A DNA stretch of 57,257 nt from Chlamydiae bacterium RIFCSPLOWO2_12_FULL_49_12 (GTDB lineage Bacteria; Chlamydiota; Chlamydiia; Chlamydiales; Rhabdochlamydiaceae), in assembly GCA_001796315.1 (NCBI GenBank), contig MGME01000020.1:19393-76649 (forward strand), given 5' to 3'. Positions within the stretch are counted from its first letter, which is position 1, and each line of letters starts with the position of its first letter. Positions 14,600-22,131 of the stretch are shown here, piece after piece. The notes beneath the pieces were generated by a model. That model was not told where the DNA came from. It saw only the letters and a list, made by a program, of their open reading frames with translations, and did no database searches. The translations under genes were made by a program, and so were the position numbers.

Positions 14600-15997
14600 T
14601 TACAGGATTGAAGAGAACGGCGCCTGGCTTTTTTCCTGCTTGAGAAAGGCAAAGAAGTGATGCGATTCGATCGTGATCACCCGTGAGAGAAAAAAGAGCG
14701 CCACTAAATTCGGAAGGGCCATCAATCCATTCAAGATATCGACAAGCGGCCAGACAATTTCCATTCTTAAAAGAGCTCCGAGTAAAACAAAGCCGCAAAA
14801 GAGCAAGCGGTAAAAGCGAATGCTCCTCTCTCCTGCAAGATACTCGATGCATTTTTCTCCATAATAGGCCCATCCGACAATCGTCGAATAGCCAAAGAGA
14901 ATCAGTCCCACCGCAACGATGATCTCGGATCCCGGAAAAAGAGAGCGGAAAGCCTGCATTACAAGAGGAGAGCCGTTGAGAAGAAATCCTCTGCTGTCGT
15001 AACTGCCTAAAACATCCGTCACGCCAATGACAAGACCCGTCAGGGTGCACATGATGATCGTCGAGATGAAGACACCGGACATCGAGATCAAAGCCTGTCT
15101 TCCCGGGACATCCGTCTTGGCCGCGGCTGCGGCAATAGGGGCGCTGCCCAGCCCCGCTTCATTGGAGGAGATTCCACGCGCCACTCCAAGCTGGATGGCC
15201 GTCATCACGGTCGAGCCCAAAAATCCTCCCACAGCCGCCTGTCCGGTAAAGGCGGTCCGGAAAATATGCCAAAAGACGGCAGGAAGTTTGGGAAGCGACG
15301 CTCCCAAGATCAGAATGCCCCCAAGGAAGTAAAAGAGGGCCATGAAGGGAACGAGATAGGCGCACACCTTCCCAATGCTCTTAATTCCGCCCAGCAAAAC
15401 AAGCGCCGTCAACGCCGTCAGCACAATTCCCGTCCACAGGTGAGGAAACAAAAGCAGATCGTAAAGAGCATACGCAATGGAATTGGACTGGGTCATATTG
15501 CCGCCTGCAAAGGCCGAAAGAGCGCCAAAGAAGGCAAAGGCAGAGGCAAGCCACTTCCAACCCAGCCCCCTTTCAATGTAATACATCGGCCCTCCGCACA
15601 TCTCCTGCCGCCGGTCGCGAATGCGGTATTTGATCGCAAGCAGAGACTCTGAAAATCGAGTCACCATCCCCAGAAGCGCAATGACCCACATCCAGAAAAT
15701 CGCTCCCATCCCTCCCGCCACTACAGCAGTCGCCACTCCGGCAATACTCCCAATGCCCAACGTTGCTGCAAGAGCTGTCATCAGGGCCTGAAAATGGCTG
15801 ACATCTCCTTGAGCCTTGTCATCTTTGCGAAAAAATGCCAGCTTGAGCGAATAGATGAGGTAACGAAACTGCATCCCTTTTAGTCGAATCGTCAAAAAAA
15901 GGCCCAGAAGGACAAGGAGGAAAATGAGCACTTTCCCCCACAAAAAAAGATCCACCCGAGTGAGAAGGGAGACAAGAGTTTCTGAAGATATTTGCAT
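14600..15997 (-). CDS. alsT: Sodium:alanine/glycine symporter (AGCS family)
   Basis: Inner-membrane amino-acid:cation symporter importing alanine or glycine with Na+. The 465-residue protein has about ten hydrophobic segments and AGCS hallmarks: GDVSHFQALMTALAATLGIG near residue 65, the CGGPMYYIERGLG segment near 133, and SNEAGLGSAPIAAAAAKT near 275. Chlamydiae carry such a permease (dagA, CT735 from memory). The gene ends 7 bases inside of repeat R2a. About 100 bases lie between its start and repeat R3 and may hold the promoter. Nine of the last bases recur with flanking sequence at 52.8 kb as part of a 19-bp exact match. Confidence 0.93.
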   Translation of the reverse strand: MQISSETLVSLLTRVDLFLWGKVLIFLLVLLGLFLTIRLKGMQFRYLIYSLKLAFFRKDDKAQGDVSHFQALMTALAATLGIGSIAGVATAVVAGGMGAIFWMWVIALLGMVTRFSESLLAIKYRIRDRRQEMCGGPMYYIERGLGWKWLASAFAFFGALSAFAGGNMTQSNSIAYALYDLLLFPHLWTGIVLTALTALVLLGGIKSIGKVCAYLVPFMALFYFLGGILILGASLPKLPAVFWHIFRTAFTGQAAVGGFLGSTVMTAIQLGVARGISSNEAGLGSAPIAAAAAKTDVPGRQALISMSGVFISTIIMCTLTGLVIGVTDVLGSYDSRGFLLNGSPLVMQAFRSLFPGSEIIVAVGLILFGYSTIVGWAYYGEKCIEYLAGERSIRFYRLLFCGFVLLGALLRMEIVWPLVDILNGLMALPNLVALFFLSRVITIESHHFFAFLKQEKSQAPFSSIL

Positions 15998-16104
15998 CTA
16001 ATCAAGAGTAATCATCCAAGAGAAGAAAGTCAAAGAGAACCATCCCTTGGAAGAGTACAGAAGAGGCCGTCCTATGGGCAGCCTCCTACCTCGCTCATCC
16101 GCTA

Positions 16105-16219
16105 GGCAAATAGACGACAAAGAACCGCCTGCGGCTCTGTGACATCCGAAGCAAAGGGGCGCACGGTTCGGCGATTTGGCGCCGGAGTTGCTTTGCTCTC
16201 TCTTTGTCATCTATTTGCC
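16105..16219. repeat. R3: fold-back element at the end of the lipoprotein gene
   Basis: A 115-bp element bounded by an inverted repeat of about 19 bp (GGCAAATAGACGACAAAGA against the complement of TCTTTGTCATCTATTTGCC, one mismatch). A GAAGCAAAGG / GCTTTGCTC pair and a small hairpin around CGGCGATTTGGCGCCG lie inside. The architecture is like R1 and R2 but the sequence is different. The right arm contains the in-frame TAG stop of the upstream lipoprotein-like ORF (ATT GGC AAA TAG). Only this copy was found in the window. Confidence 0.7.
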
Positions 16220-16861
16220 AATCATTTCGGGAAGGGCCGGTTGCAAAGGAGGGGTGTAGTCCCGATCGCCCACCCTGATCAACTCGACAAAGAGCTGCTG
16301 CGTCCACTTTCGATAGACTACACCCTCTTGTGTGACAATGCGCGCCCGATATGAAAGCAGCCCCTCTTTCTCCTCATACTCCTTCCCTGCGAGGGTATAG
16401 AGAACGTATCCCCTCTTGGCATCCATCGAGTAGAAAAAATGGCCCTCTGTATAGTTCCAATAGATGACATCCAGCTCAAGACGGGGTCTTTGCTGAAAAA
16501 TCTCACAAGGAATTTGCCAACTGAGGCAAAGCTCCCTTCCCTCAGGGGGATTGGCCTGGCGGGGATCGGGCGTCCCTACATGAGTGCTCGCCAAAGAGTC
16601 TCGATTGACGATCTCTTGAGAGACCATCAGATAGTAACGCTTGCACCCCCCTAAAAACAAGAAAAGGGCCAAACAGAGTATACCGAACGCACTTGAAAAA
16701 TGGGATTTGGGCCGACGCGAAAGCTCTCGCGGTTCGACGATCGCATCTTGCACAAAATTAGAAATATGGGGCGGGATGCGATCGTCGAACCCCGAGGTTT
16801 TGGCGCAGCCGAAATGCCAATTTTTGAAGTGCGTTCGGTATACTTTCGTGTATAATCCCAC
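16211..16861 (-). CDS. Lipoprotein-like protein with repeat-derived N-terminus
   Basis: The conserved-looking part is about 150 residues beginning with a lipoprotein-type segment LALFLFLGGCKRYY, where the cysteine after LGG would be lipidated. No ATG precedes it. The frame stays open upstream through all of repeat R1b to a GTG at 16861 (preceded by GGTGG), giving 216 residues in which the first 60 come from the repeat. A TTG at 16672 gives a shorter form. I infer that R1b inserted at, or replaced, the native start and N-region, so expression and export are uncertain. Its stop is supplied by the arm of R3. The position beside the AGCS permease recalls CT734, a putative lipoprotein next to CT735, from memory. 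Not similar to any enzyme I know. Confidence 0.6.
   Translation of the reverse strand: MGLYTKVYRTHFKNWHFGCAKTSGFDDRIPPHISNFVQDAIVEPRELSRRPKSHFSSAFGILCLALFLFLGGCKRYYLMVSQEIVNRDSLASTHVGTPDPRQANPPEGRELCLSWQIPCEIFQQRPRLELDVIYWNYTEGHFFYSMDAKRGYVLYTLAGKEYEEKEGLLSYRARIVTQEGVVYRKWTQQLFVELIRVGDRDYTPPLQPALPEMIGK
16677..16844. repeat. R1b: full-length fold-back element
   Basis: A 168-bp element with perfect 18-bp outer arms (AGTATACCGAACGCACTT at 16677 and its complement ending at 16844) that continue less perfectly inward. It has a left linker with its own small hairpin (CGCGAAAGCTCTCGCG), a perfect 17-bp central stem (16731-16747 with 16775-16791), and the right linker GAGGTTTTGGCGCAGCCG. It separates the divergent lipoprotein-like ORF and Nudix gene and is read through by the former. 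Confidence 0.9.
16851..16856 (+). promoter_or_regulatory. Possible -10 element of the second Nudix gene
   Basis: A consensus TATAAT lies 20 bases before the Nudix start at 16876 and just outside the right arm of R1b. No -35 at the usual 16-18 spacing is convincing; TTGAAG at 16824-16829, inside the repeat, is 21 bases away. If this is the promoter, R1b supplies its upstream half. Confidence 0.3.
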
Positions 16862-16875
16862 GTTAAACCACCGCT

Positions 16876-17373
16876 ATGAAAGAAGCTGTCGCCATTATCA
16901 TCTTTAATGAGAGGAAAGATCAAGTCCTGCTTGTCAAAAGAAGAGACATTCCCGTCTGGGTGCTTCCGGGCGGCGGCGTCGAAGCCCATGAGACTCCTAG
17001 CCAAGCTGCCCTGCGCGAAGCGCGCGAAGAGACGGGATGTTCTTTCACGTTGCTGCGCAAAATTGCAGAGTATCTTCCTACTAACCGCCTCTCTCATTTG
17101 ACCCATTTTTTCGAAGGATCGATCGTCTCGGGTTCGATTCACTGCACAGAGGAGACAAAAGAGATCGCCTTCTTTCCTTTAACATCTCTTCCCAAAGAGC
17201 TTCCCCCCTTTTATCTCTTTTGGATTAAAGACAGCCTGAATCCAACAGGAGAGCTCATCCGAAAAAAGATCATGGGAACTTCCTATCTGCATCTCGTGAA
17301 ATTCTTCATCCTCCATCCTGTTCTCACCCTCCGCTTTCTTTTGACCCGACTCGGTTTCCACTGGAACTCTTAA
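16876..17373 (+). CDS. Nudix hydrolase
   Basis: A 165-residue Nudix protein. The box begins near residue 32: GGGVEAHETP, then ALREAREETG, containing the metal-binding Glu residues. The N-terminal strand MKEAVAIIIFNERKDQVLLVKRR is typical of MutT-like enzymes. The C-terminal 40 residues (LVKFFILHPVLTLRFLLTRLGF) are hydrophobic and amphipathic, unusual for a Nudix enzyme, and may associate with membrane. Substrate unknown. Monocistronic by appearance, divergent from the lipoprotein-like ORF across R1b. Confidence 0.85.
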   Translation: MKEAVAIIIFNERKDQVLLVKRRDIPVWVLPGGGVEAHETPSQAALREAREETGCSFTLLRKIAEYLPTNRLSHLTHFFEGSIVSGSIHCTEETKEIAFFPLTSLPKELPPFYLFWIKDSLNPTGELIRKKIMGTSYLHLVKFFILHPVLTLRFLLTRLGFHWNS

Positions 17374-17458
17374 AAAAAACTCATCTTAATCTTTTCTTAA
17401 AATCGACCTTGCCTTATCTTTACAGCAAGATTTTACTCAAAAACCCGGAGGTGTTGTT

Positions 17459-18178
17459 ATGGCTAGTGCTATTAACCCTGTTTTAGCTGCTGAACCCGTT
17501 GAGATTCACGAAATCAAGGAGACTCTGGAAACAGCTCTTCCAGCTGTAGTTTCCGATCAGTCTAACCTGACTCGTGAAGTCGCCGCAAATGTCCTAAATT
17601 CAGACGAAAAAAAACAAGTCAAATCCCTTTTAAAAAGATGTGTTATTGAGCCCATTCAGAATGCCGCTTCATGGATCTGGTCAGCTGTCATTCTGAAGAT
17701 CGTCGCTTTTGTCAAAAAACATCTTTTTGTTTGGCGCTCTGAAAAAACTGTACGGATTGCAGAACCCTCTTCTGATTCAGAAGAAATTCAGGAAGAAAAA
17801 TCATCTAAACTAGAGGCCGCTCTGGATAAAGCTCGAGACCGCCTCTCTCAAGGGCCCGGACGTTATGGACTCGGAACTGATACTTTTAAGTTGTCTAAGG
17901 AACAAGTATGGACTGCTGATTTAAACAATGCACTGCATACAGATACCCTTACTGCAGACGAACTGAAAGAAAAAATGACGCCCATCAAAGATAAACTGAC
18001 CAAACAGATCCTCTCCATTTCTCTAGAGAAACATATAGAAGGAGCAAATAAAAAGGGATTTGCCAAAAAGGTGTTCAATGACCCGATGAACAATTTGGAG
18101 CTTATTCAACTAGCTGTGGACAAGTTAATGTCACAACTCTTTCCGGAAGCAACAGAAGCGAGCGGAACAGGAGAATAA
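17459..18178 (+). CDS. Unknown protein with single hydrophobic segment, candidate effector
   Basis: I do not recognise this 239-residue protein. It starts with a strong GGAGGTG ribosome binding site. The N-terminal 60 residues are acidic and helical, residues about 69-91 form one hydrophobic or amphipathic segment (WSAVILKIVAFVKKHLFVW), and the C-terminal 140 residues are polar and helical. No cleavable signal peptide is evident. The arrangement resembles membrane-associated secreted proteins of chlamydiae, but this is inference. The next gene has a similar short motif (LIAKVIACVKGFFF), suggesting a related pair. Confidence 0.65.
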   Translation: MASAINPVLAAEPVEIHEIKETLETALPAVVSDQSNLTREVAANVLNSDEKKQVKSLLKRCVIEPIQNAASWIWSAVILKIVAFVKKHLFVWRSEKTVRIAEPSSDSEEIQEEKSSKLEAALDKARDRLSQGPGRYGLGTDTFKLSKEQVWTADLNNALHTDTLTADELKEKMTPIKDKLTKQILSISLEKHIEGANKKGFAKKVFNDPMNNLELIQLAVDKLMSQLFPEATEASGTGE

Positions 18179-18203
18179 GACTTTTCATCTTATTAAAAAT
18201 TCG

Positions 18204-18230
18204 AGTGATGAGAGAACAACCCTCATCACT
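18204..18230 (+). terminator. Possible hairpin terminator after the 17.5-18.2 kb gene
   Basis: AGTGATGAG (18204-18212) pairs perfectly with CTCATCACT (18222-18230) around a 9-nt loop, 26 bases after the stop. It is not followed by a T-run, so it may be an attenuator or leader structure for the next gene instead. Confidence 0.35.
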
Positions 18231-18271
18231 TGGATTTGGATCCTATAGACACAAACAACCTCAAGAAAAGG

Positions 18272-18775
18272 ATGACTCTTTTAACAGAGGGTATATCCCC
18301 TGAAAGGAAAGGGGGATTCTCTTTCTTCGCTGTTCATTGCTTTTCCAGATGGAAAATGGTTTTTCACAATCTGGGACGAGGCATCATGCAGCTCATTGCT
18401 AAAGTGATTGCATGCGTTAAAGGTTTTTTTTTCTCTTCCACAACTCAATCTAGCGCCCAAGCGCCTCCTTCCCCCTCTGACACTTCTTCGTCAACATCGG
18501 AGGAGCAAGATACGGGGCTAACTTCAGAAGATCTGCTGCCGGCGCCTTCACGAACTCAAAAAAAGAGAGGATTAACTAGAGAAGATTTCACTCTCCACCG
18601 AAGGAGCAGAAGTCAGGATCGGCCTCCTTCGGGAGTGCGCTCCTTGAGTTCTGAAGAGTGGGAAACGCTCATTGAAGAGTGGAAGATTCGAGAAAAAGCT
18701 CAATCTTCCACATGGCCTCCCCGCAGCTGTCCGAACCACTTCGCAGAGAGCGCCGCTCAGTCACCTGAAATATAA
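18272..18775 (+). CDS. Unknown Ser/Pro-rich protein, candidate effector
   Basis: Unrecognised protein of about 167 residues. A hydrophobic or amphipathic segment at about residues 38-54 (IMQLIAKVIACVKGFFF) is followed by a low-complexity Ser/Thr/Pro stretch and a highly charged, Arg-rich C-terminus. The start is uncertain. A TTG at 18230 would begin inside a hairpin; the ATG at 18272 has AAGAAAAGG directly next to it; an ATG at 18356 would begin just before the hydrophobic segment. The motif shared with the preceding gene suggests a diverged pair. The 3' end overlaps in another frame with remnants of a decayed gene. Confidence 0.5.
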   Translation: MTLLTEGISPERKGGFSFFAVHCFSRWKMVFHNLGRGIMQLIAKVIACVKGFFFSSTTQSSAQAPPSPSDTSSSTSEEQDTGLTSEDLLPAPSRTQKKRGLTREDFTLHRRSRSQDRPPSGVRSLSSEEWETLIEEWKIREKAQSSTWPPRSCPNHFAESAAQSPEI

Positions 18776-19139
18776 AGAAATCCCCACCTATTTCTACCTA
18801 AAACGGGGACGGTTTGCCGGCAATTCCTTCTTGGGAGCGGGGATTGAAAACGATTCGATCATACGCTTCCGAAAAGCTCATGCCGTAGGCCTTCGTGCCG
18901 ATCTATAGATGCAGCCCAAGCTCCTCTCCTTTCACGAATGGACGGCAAAGATGGAAAAAGGCCGCACTTTTCATGATAAGCGCCCAGGAGGCTCTCTCTC
19001 TCTTCTCTACAATTATGCTTTCGTCCCTGAACGTTTGGCGATCCACTTAGAGCTGGGATACAAAGCAAAAGGCTTTCTTCCGGGAGAATCCTTGCGCGCT
19101 TCTCCTCTTGCAAAATTCGCTTTGAATGCCCGGTTTTAG
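18776..19139 (+). pseudogene. Decayed 3' part of a gene with an in-frame stop
   Basis: One frame stays protein-like across this stretch (KYKEIPTYFYLKRGRFAG, then AIHLELGYKAKGFLPGESL, ending ALNARF) but is interrupted by TAG at 18906-18908. It also lacks a plausible start of its own. The strand-like pattern and a terminal aromatic Phe are what one expects of the C-terminus of an outer-membrane beta-barrel. It sits between valS and atpK, where C. trachomatis has CT303, so it may be a relic of that locus. The downstream ATG at 18909 directly follows the stop and could give a 76-residue fragment. Confidence 0.45.
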
Positions 19140-19157
19140 AAATTTGCAACCGGCTCT

Positions 19158-19580
19158 TCAAATGAGAAGGAGCCCAATCACAAAGGCAAAAAGGGAGATC
19201 CCTTCGACAATGCCAATGGCTGCAAAGGATTTTCCGATGACCGCCGGCTGTTTGGCGGAAGCCTGGATCGCAGTGGCTGCGCACATCCCCTGATAGATGG
19301 AAGAAGCCAGGAGAGCAAGCCCTACAAAGAGAGCGATGCCGATCCCATTCCAGGCAGAAAGGCTTCCTGACTTGATGGCAGTGCTCATGAGAAGAGTTAA
19401 AACAAGTCCGTAGATCGATTGGGAGGCAGGCGCGGCCGACATCCCGACAAAGACGCCGTGATTCTCTTCGACGCGGCTCATGACGGCGTGTGAGGCCATT
19501 CCGGCAATCCCGCATCCGATTGAGCTTCCAATACATCCCAGACCTAAGACGAGTGCCGGACCAACCATTCCGATATCCAT
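19158..19580 (-). CDS. atpK: V-type ATP synthase subunit K (proteolipid)
   Basis: Membrane rotor ring subunit of the V/A-type ATPase. The 140-residue protein is two tandem hairpins of hydrophobic helices. The ion-binding carboxylate is the Glu in GIVEGISLF near residue 125; the equivalent position in the first hairpin has no acidic residue, so there is one site per two-hairpin subunit as in many V-type proteolipids. Last gene of the atp operon, 3 bases after atpI. Confidence 0.93.
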   Translation of the reverse strand: MDIGMVGPALVLGLGCIGSSIGCGIAGMASHAVMSRVEENHGVFVGMSAAPASQSIYGLVLTLLMSTAIKSGSLSAWNGIGIALFVGLALLASSIYQGMCAATAIQASAKQPAVIGKSFAAIGIVEGISLFAFVIGLLLI

Positions 19581-19583
19581 ACC

Positions 19584-21515
19584 TTATTCTCCTTCTTTCA
19601 TAGTTAATTTCTTTAGCGGATTAAAGAGCTTCCCACCACCCGTATAACTGTAGTGGTACCACTCAATGAAATTTAGACGCAAGCCATGGATCACGCCCGA
19701 CATGATCCCAAGGGCGATGTTGATGGCATGTCCCGCCAGGATGACGATGAAGCCAAAAAAGAGGCCTACCTTAGCTCCGAGGTCGTTTGCGGTTTTGGCC
19801 ATCATGGCGCCCGCAAGCCCTAAGGCGTAAAGCCGAAGATAGGAAAGCACGTCTGCAAAGAGCTGCACCAAAGTCAAGATCTCGGTTGAACCTCGAAATC
19901 TCTTCTGAATGAGCGCCAATACAACAGCAAGACCCACCCCTCCTAAAAAGAGCTGCAATCCAAAGAGTTCGATGGTCTCTTTTTGCACAATCCCCAAGAA
20001 GTGAATGAAAGAGGTCGCCTTTAAATAGAGGGGGACATAAAGGTATCCTCCAATCAAAGCAAAAAACCACCCGAGATGGGAAAGATTGCGCTTGAGGTAG
20101 CGAAGAAGAGAGAGCCCCAAGTGAAGGACGCCGATAAAGAGAGAAAACTCCAAAAGAAAGTTGTCTTTGAAGGTGTCTAAAATGAGATATTTTTCTTTTC
20201 CCTCAATCACGACAATGCCTTTTTCTAAAAATTCCTGCGGAGTCTTTGCCGCTTCAACGGCAGGGATCTTCTGCACCCACTCCTTGTAGACAGCGTCGCG
20301 TCTTAAGAGATGATAAGCCGCCTTTTTTTCTGCAAGATATTGCGTGATTGAGATCTTGGAGAGCGGATTGCGGGGATGGAGTTCTATTCCAAAGAAAGAA
20401 CCTGTGGCCACGCCCCAAAGGGTGCAGGCGGTTGCAAGCACAAGGACAAGGCGATATAAACGCCGTCTCTTTCCCGCCATCCTAGGACTCCTGTATTTCA
20501 TATAGGCGGCAAGGGCAAGATAGAGAAGGCCATAACCTGCATCCGAGACAATGATGGCAAAAAAGAGGGCAAAGGACCAAAAGATCCAAAACGAGGGGTC
20601 TTGATCTTCAGAAGAGGGGATATCATAGAGTGTGACGATATCCTCGCCAATCCGGTTCATTCCCCGATTTTCCATGTAAGTGGGAAGAGAATCGCTCTTT
20701 TCGATGGCTACCTTTTCGACAAAAAGAGGGCGGTCTTTGAGCAAAACTTCCAGTTCAGAGAGTTTATTGCTAGGAACCCATCCTTCGATCGAGAAGAGGG
20801 AGTGGTCCAAGGGAAAATCGACTCCCTTCTTTGCAAGGTGAAGATGGTGATCGTTGAGCTCATCAATAAGATAGCGGCGCAAATAGGAGATGTGTCCTGC
20901 AAACCCCTTTAATTCCGACACAAGCTCATGGTGGATCTCCTTGACAAACTCCAAGCGTTCGCGCAGCTCGGGGGCTGTCTTTTCGACGTGAACCTCGATC
21001 ATTGCGGGAAAGGCGCGCCTCTTTTGGTTGATAGTGATAAAGTAATCGAGACCGGAGTCGGCAGTCAGGTAAATCAACTCCTCGCTAAGCCGCATCTTTT
21101 CTCTTTTTTCGCTTTTGATTAAAAAAAACTGAACCTCTCTTTTCCCCTCTTTCTCCAGGCAAGCAAGATCCTCCATGGAAAAATCGCCTAGGGGCTCTAC
21201 ACGCTCAATCTCGCTTTCTAAAAAAAGACTCTCCTCTTCTACTCTCTCGATCTCTTTTTTGAGCTCTAGAATCCGATCGATGGCTCTCTCCCCCTCATCC
21301 CTGACATAGGCTCCCTCAAACTCCTTTTTTAAAGGTTGTTTGCGCAGCAGCTTGATTGCCTCCAGAATTCCTGCAAGATTGGGAGGAAGAGGAGCTGCTT
21401 TTTTGACAGCATGGGAGATAAACTGAATGATCCCCAACTCCTGGGCTCTGTTAAAGAAGAGATTCACCTCTTCCCGAGCACCAACAAACAGAAACTTGTA
21501 AAGATCGATGATCAT
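19584..21515 (-). CDS. atpI: V-type ATP synthase subunit I (stator a-subunit)
   Basis: A 643-residue protein with a soluble N-terminal half (coiled coils near residues 80-120 and 190-230) and a membrane half from about residue 310 with seven or eight hydrophobic helices, as in subunit I/a. The conserved helix with the channel arginine falls in DVLSYLRLYALGLAGAMMA near residue 560. It forms the ion half-channels and links the stator stalk to the ring. One base separates it from atpD. Confidence 0.93.
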   Translation of the reverse strand: MIIDLYKFLFVGAREEVNLFFNRAQELGIIQFISHAVKKAAPLPPNLAGILEAIKLLRKQPLKKEFEGAYVRDEGERAIDRILELKKEIERVEEESLFLESEIERVEPLGDFSMEDLACLEKEGKREVQFFLIKSEKREKMRLSEELIYLTADSGLDYFITINQKRRAFPAMIEVHVEKTAPELRERLEFVKEIHHELVSELKGFAGHISYLRRYLIDELNDHHLHLAKKGVDFPLDHSLFSIEGWVPSNKLSELEVLLKDRPLFVEKVAIEKSDSLPTYMENRGMNRIGEDIVTLYDIPSSEDQDPSFWIFWSFALFFAIIVSDAGYGLLYLALAAYMKYRSPRMAGKRRRLYRLVLVLATACTLWGVATGSFFGIELHPRNPLSKISITQYLAEKKAAYHLLRRDAVYKEWVQKIPAVEAAKTPQEFLEKGIVVIEGKEKYLILDTFKDNFLLEFSLFIGVLHLGLSLLRYLKRNLSHLGWFFALIGGYLYVPLYLKATSFIHFLGIVQKETIELFGLQLFLGGVGLAVVLALIQKRFRGSTEILTLVQLFADVLSYLRLYALGLAGAMMAKTANDLGAKVGLFFGFIVILAGHAINIALGIMSGVIHGLRLNFIEWYHYSYTGGGKLFNPLKKLTMKEGE

Positions 21516-21516
21516 T

Positions 21517-22131
21517 TTAAACTACAGCTATTAGCTTTCTTTCTAAAATCTTCTCCTTGGACACCTTGGCCTGGCAGACGGCAGCAAGCTGTTGATCTCC
21601 CAAAAAAACCCGAATTCTCTTAATGTTCTTTAGCGCACGAGGAATGAGAATCTTTTCAAAGAGATTGACACGAATCGACACCTCGCGAAGCTCTTTTTCC
21701 AAAGCGCTCTTCCTTCTTTTGGCAAGAGCAATCTGCTCCCGGTAGAGCACCAGCTCTTTTAACTCATAGATGGCGTATTCCATCCAAGAGGGGGTCGCAA
21801 AAAGAGGAAAGGAGACGCTCTCGAAAATAATTTCCTCTAAAAAGGGAATCTCAATACCGGCGATATTTTCGTAATCGAGCTTCATCTCTTTGATCTGAAC
21901 CGCCTTGAAAAGAAGTGAGGCGTAAGGCGCTGTTAAGAGCGCGGCAAAGAGTTCTACCTTTTCTACAGAGACATCAAAGTGGCTCTCTAAGGAGTGCAGC
22001 TCAAGGGCTGCCCGATTAATCTCTGATTGCAAAAGAGCTTTTTTAAGCTGCAGGGTAGGGAGATATCTTTGTAATTGATGAAACCGCACCTCCTGGCTTC
22101 GAAGTTCTGTCTTGGTCAGCTTCAGACTCAT
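21517..22131 (-). CDS. atpD: V-type ATP synthase subunit D
   Basis: Central rotor shaft subunit of the V1/A1 part. The 204 residues are almost wholly helical coiled coil, with the family N-terminus [19 protein letters not shown] and C-terminal [17 protein letters not shown]. It transmits rotation between the A3B3 head and the ring. Its ATG overlaps the atpB stop (ATGA), indicating translational coupling. Confidence 0.93.
   Translation of the reverse strand: MSLKLTKTELRSQEVRFHQLQRYLPTLQLKKALLQSEINRAALELHSLESHFDVSVEKVELFAALLTAPYASLLFKAVQIKEMKLDYENIAGIEIPFLEEIIFESVSFPLFATPSWMEYAIYELKELVLYREQIALAKRRKSALEKELREVSIRVNLFEKILIPRALKNIKRIRVFLGDQQLAAVCQAKVSKEKILERKLIAVV

Noticed and set aside
15998-16307. 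Minus-strand ORFs of 70 codons between the AGCS and lipoprotein genes
   Set aside because: They run through the R3 palindrome and part of the lipoprotein gene, with no family resemblance and no credible start site.
16651-17142. 163-codon minus-strand ORF over the Nudix gene and R1b
   Set aside because: It is antisense to a clear Nudix box and crosses the repeat; the Nudix reading is the real one.
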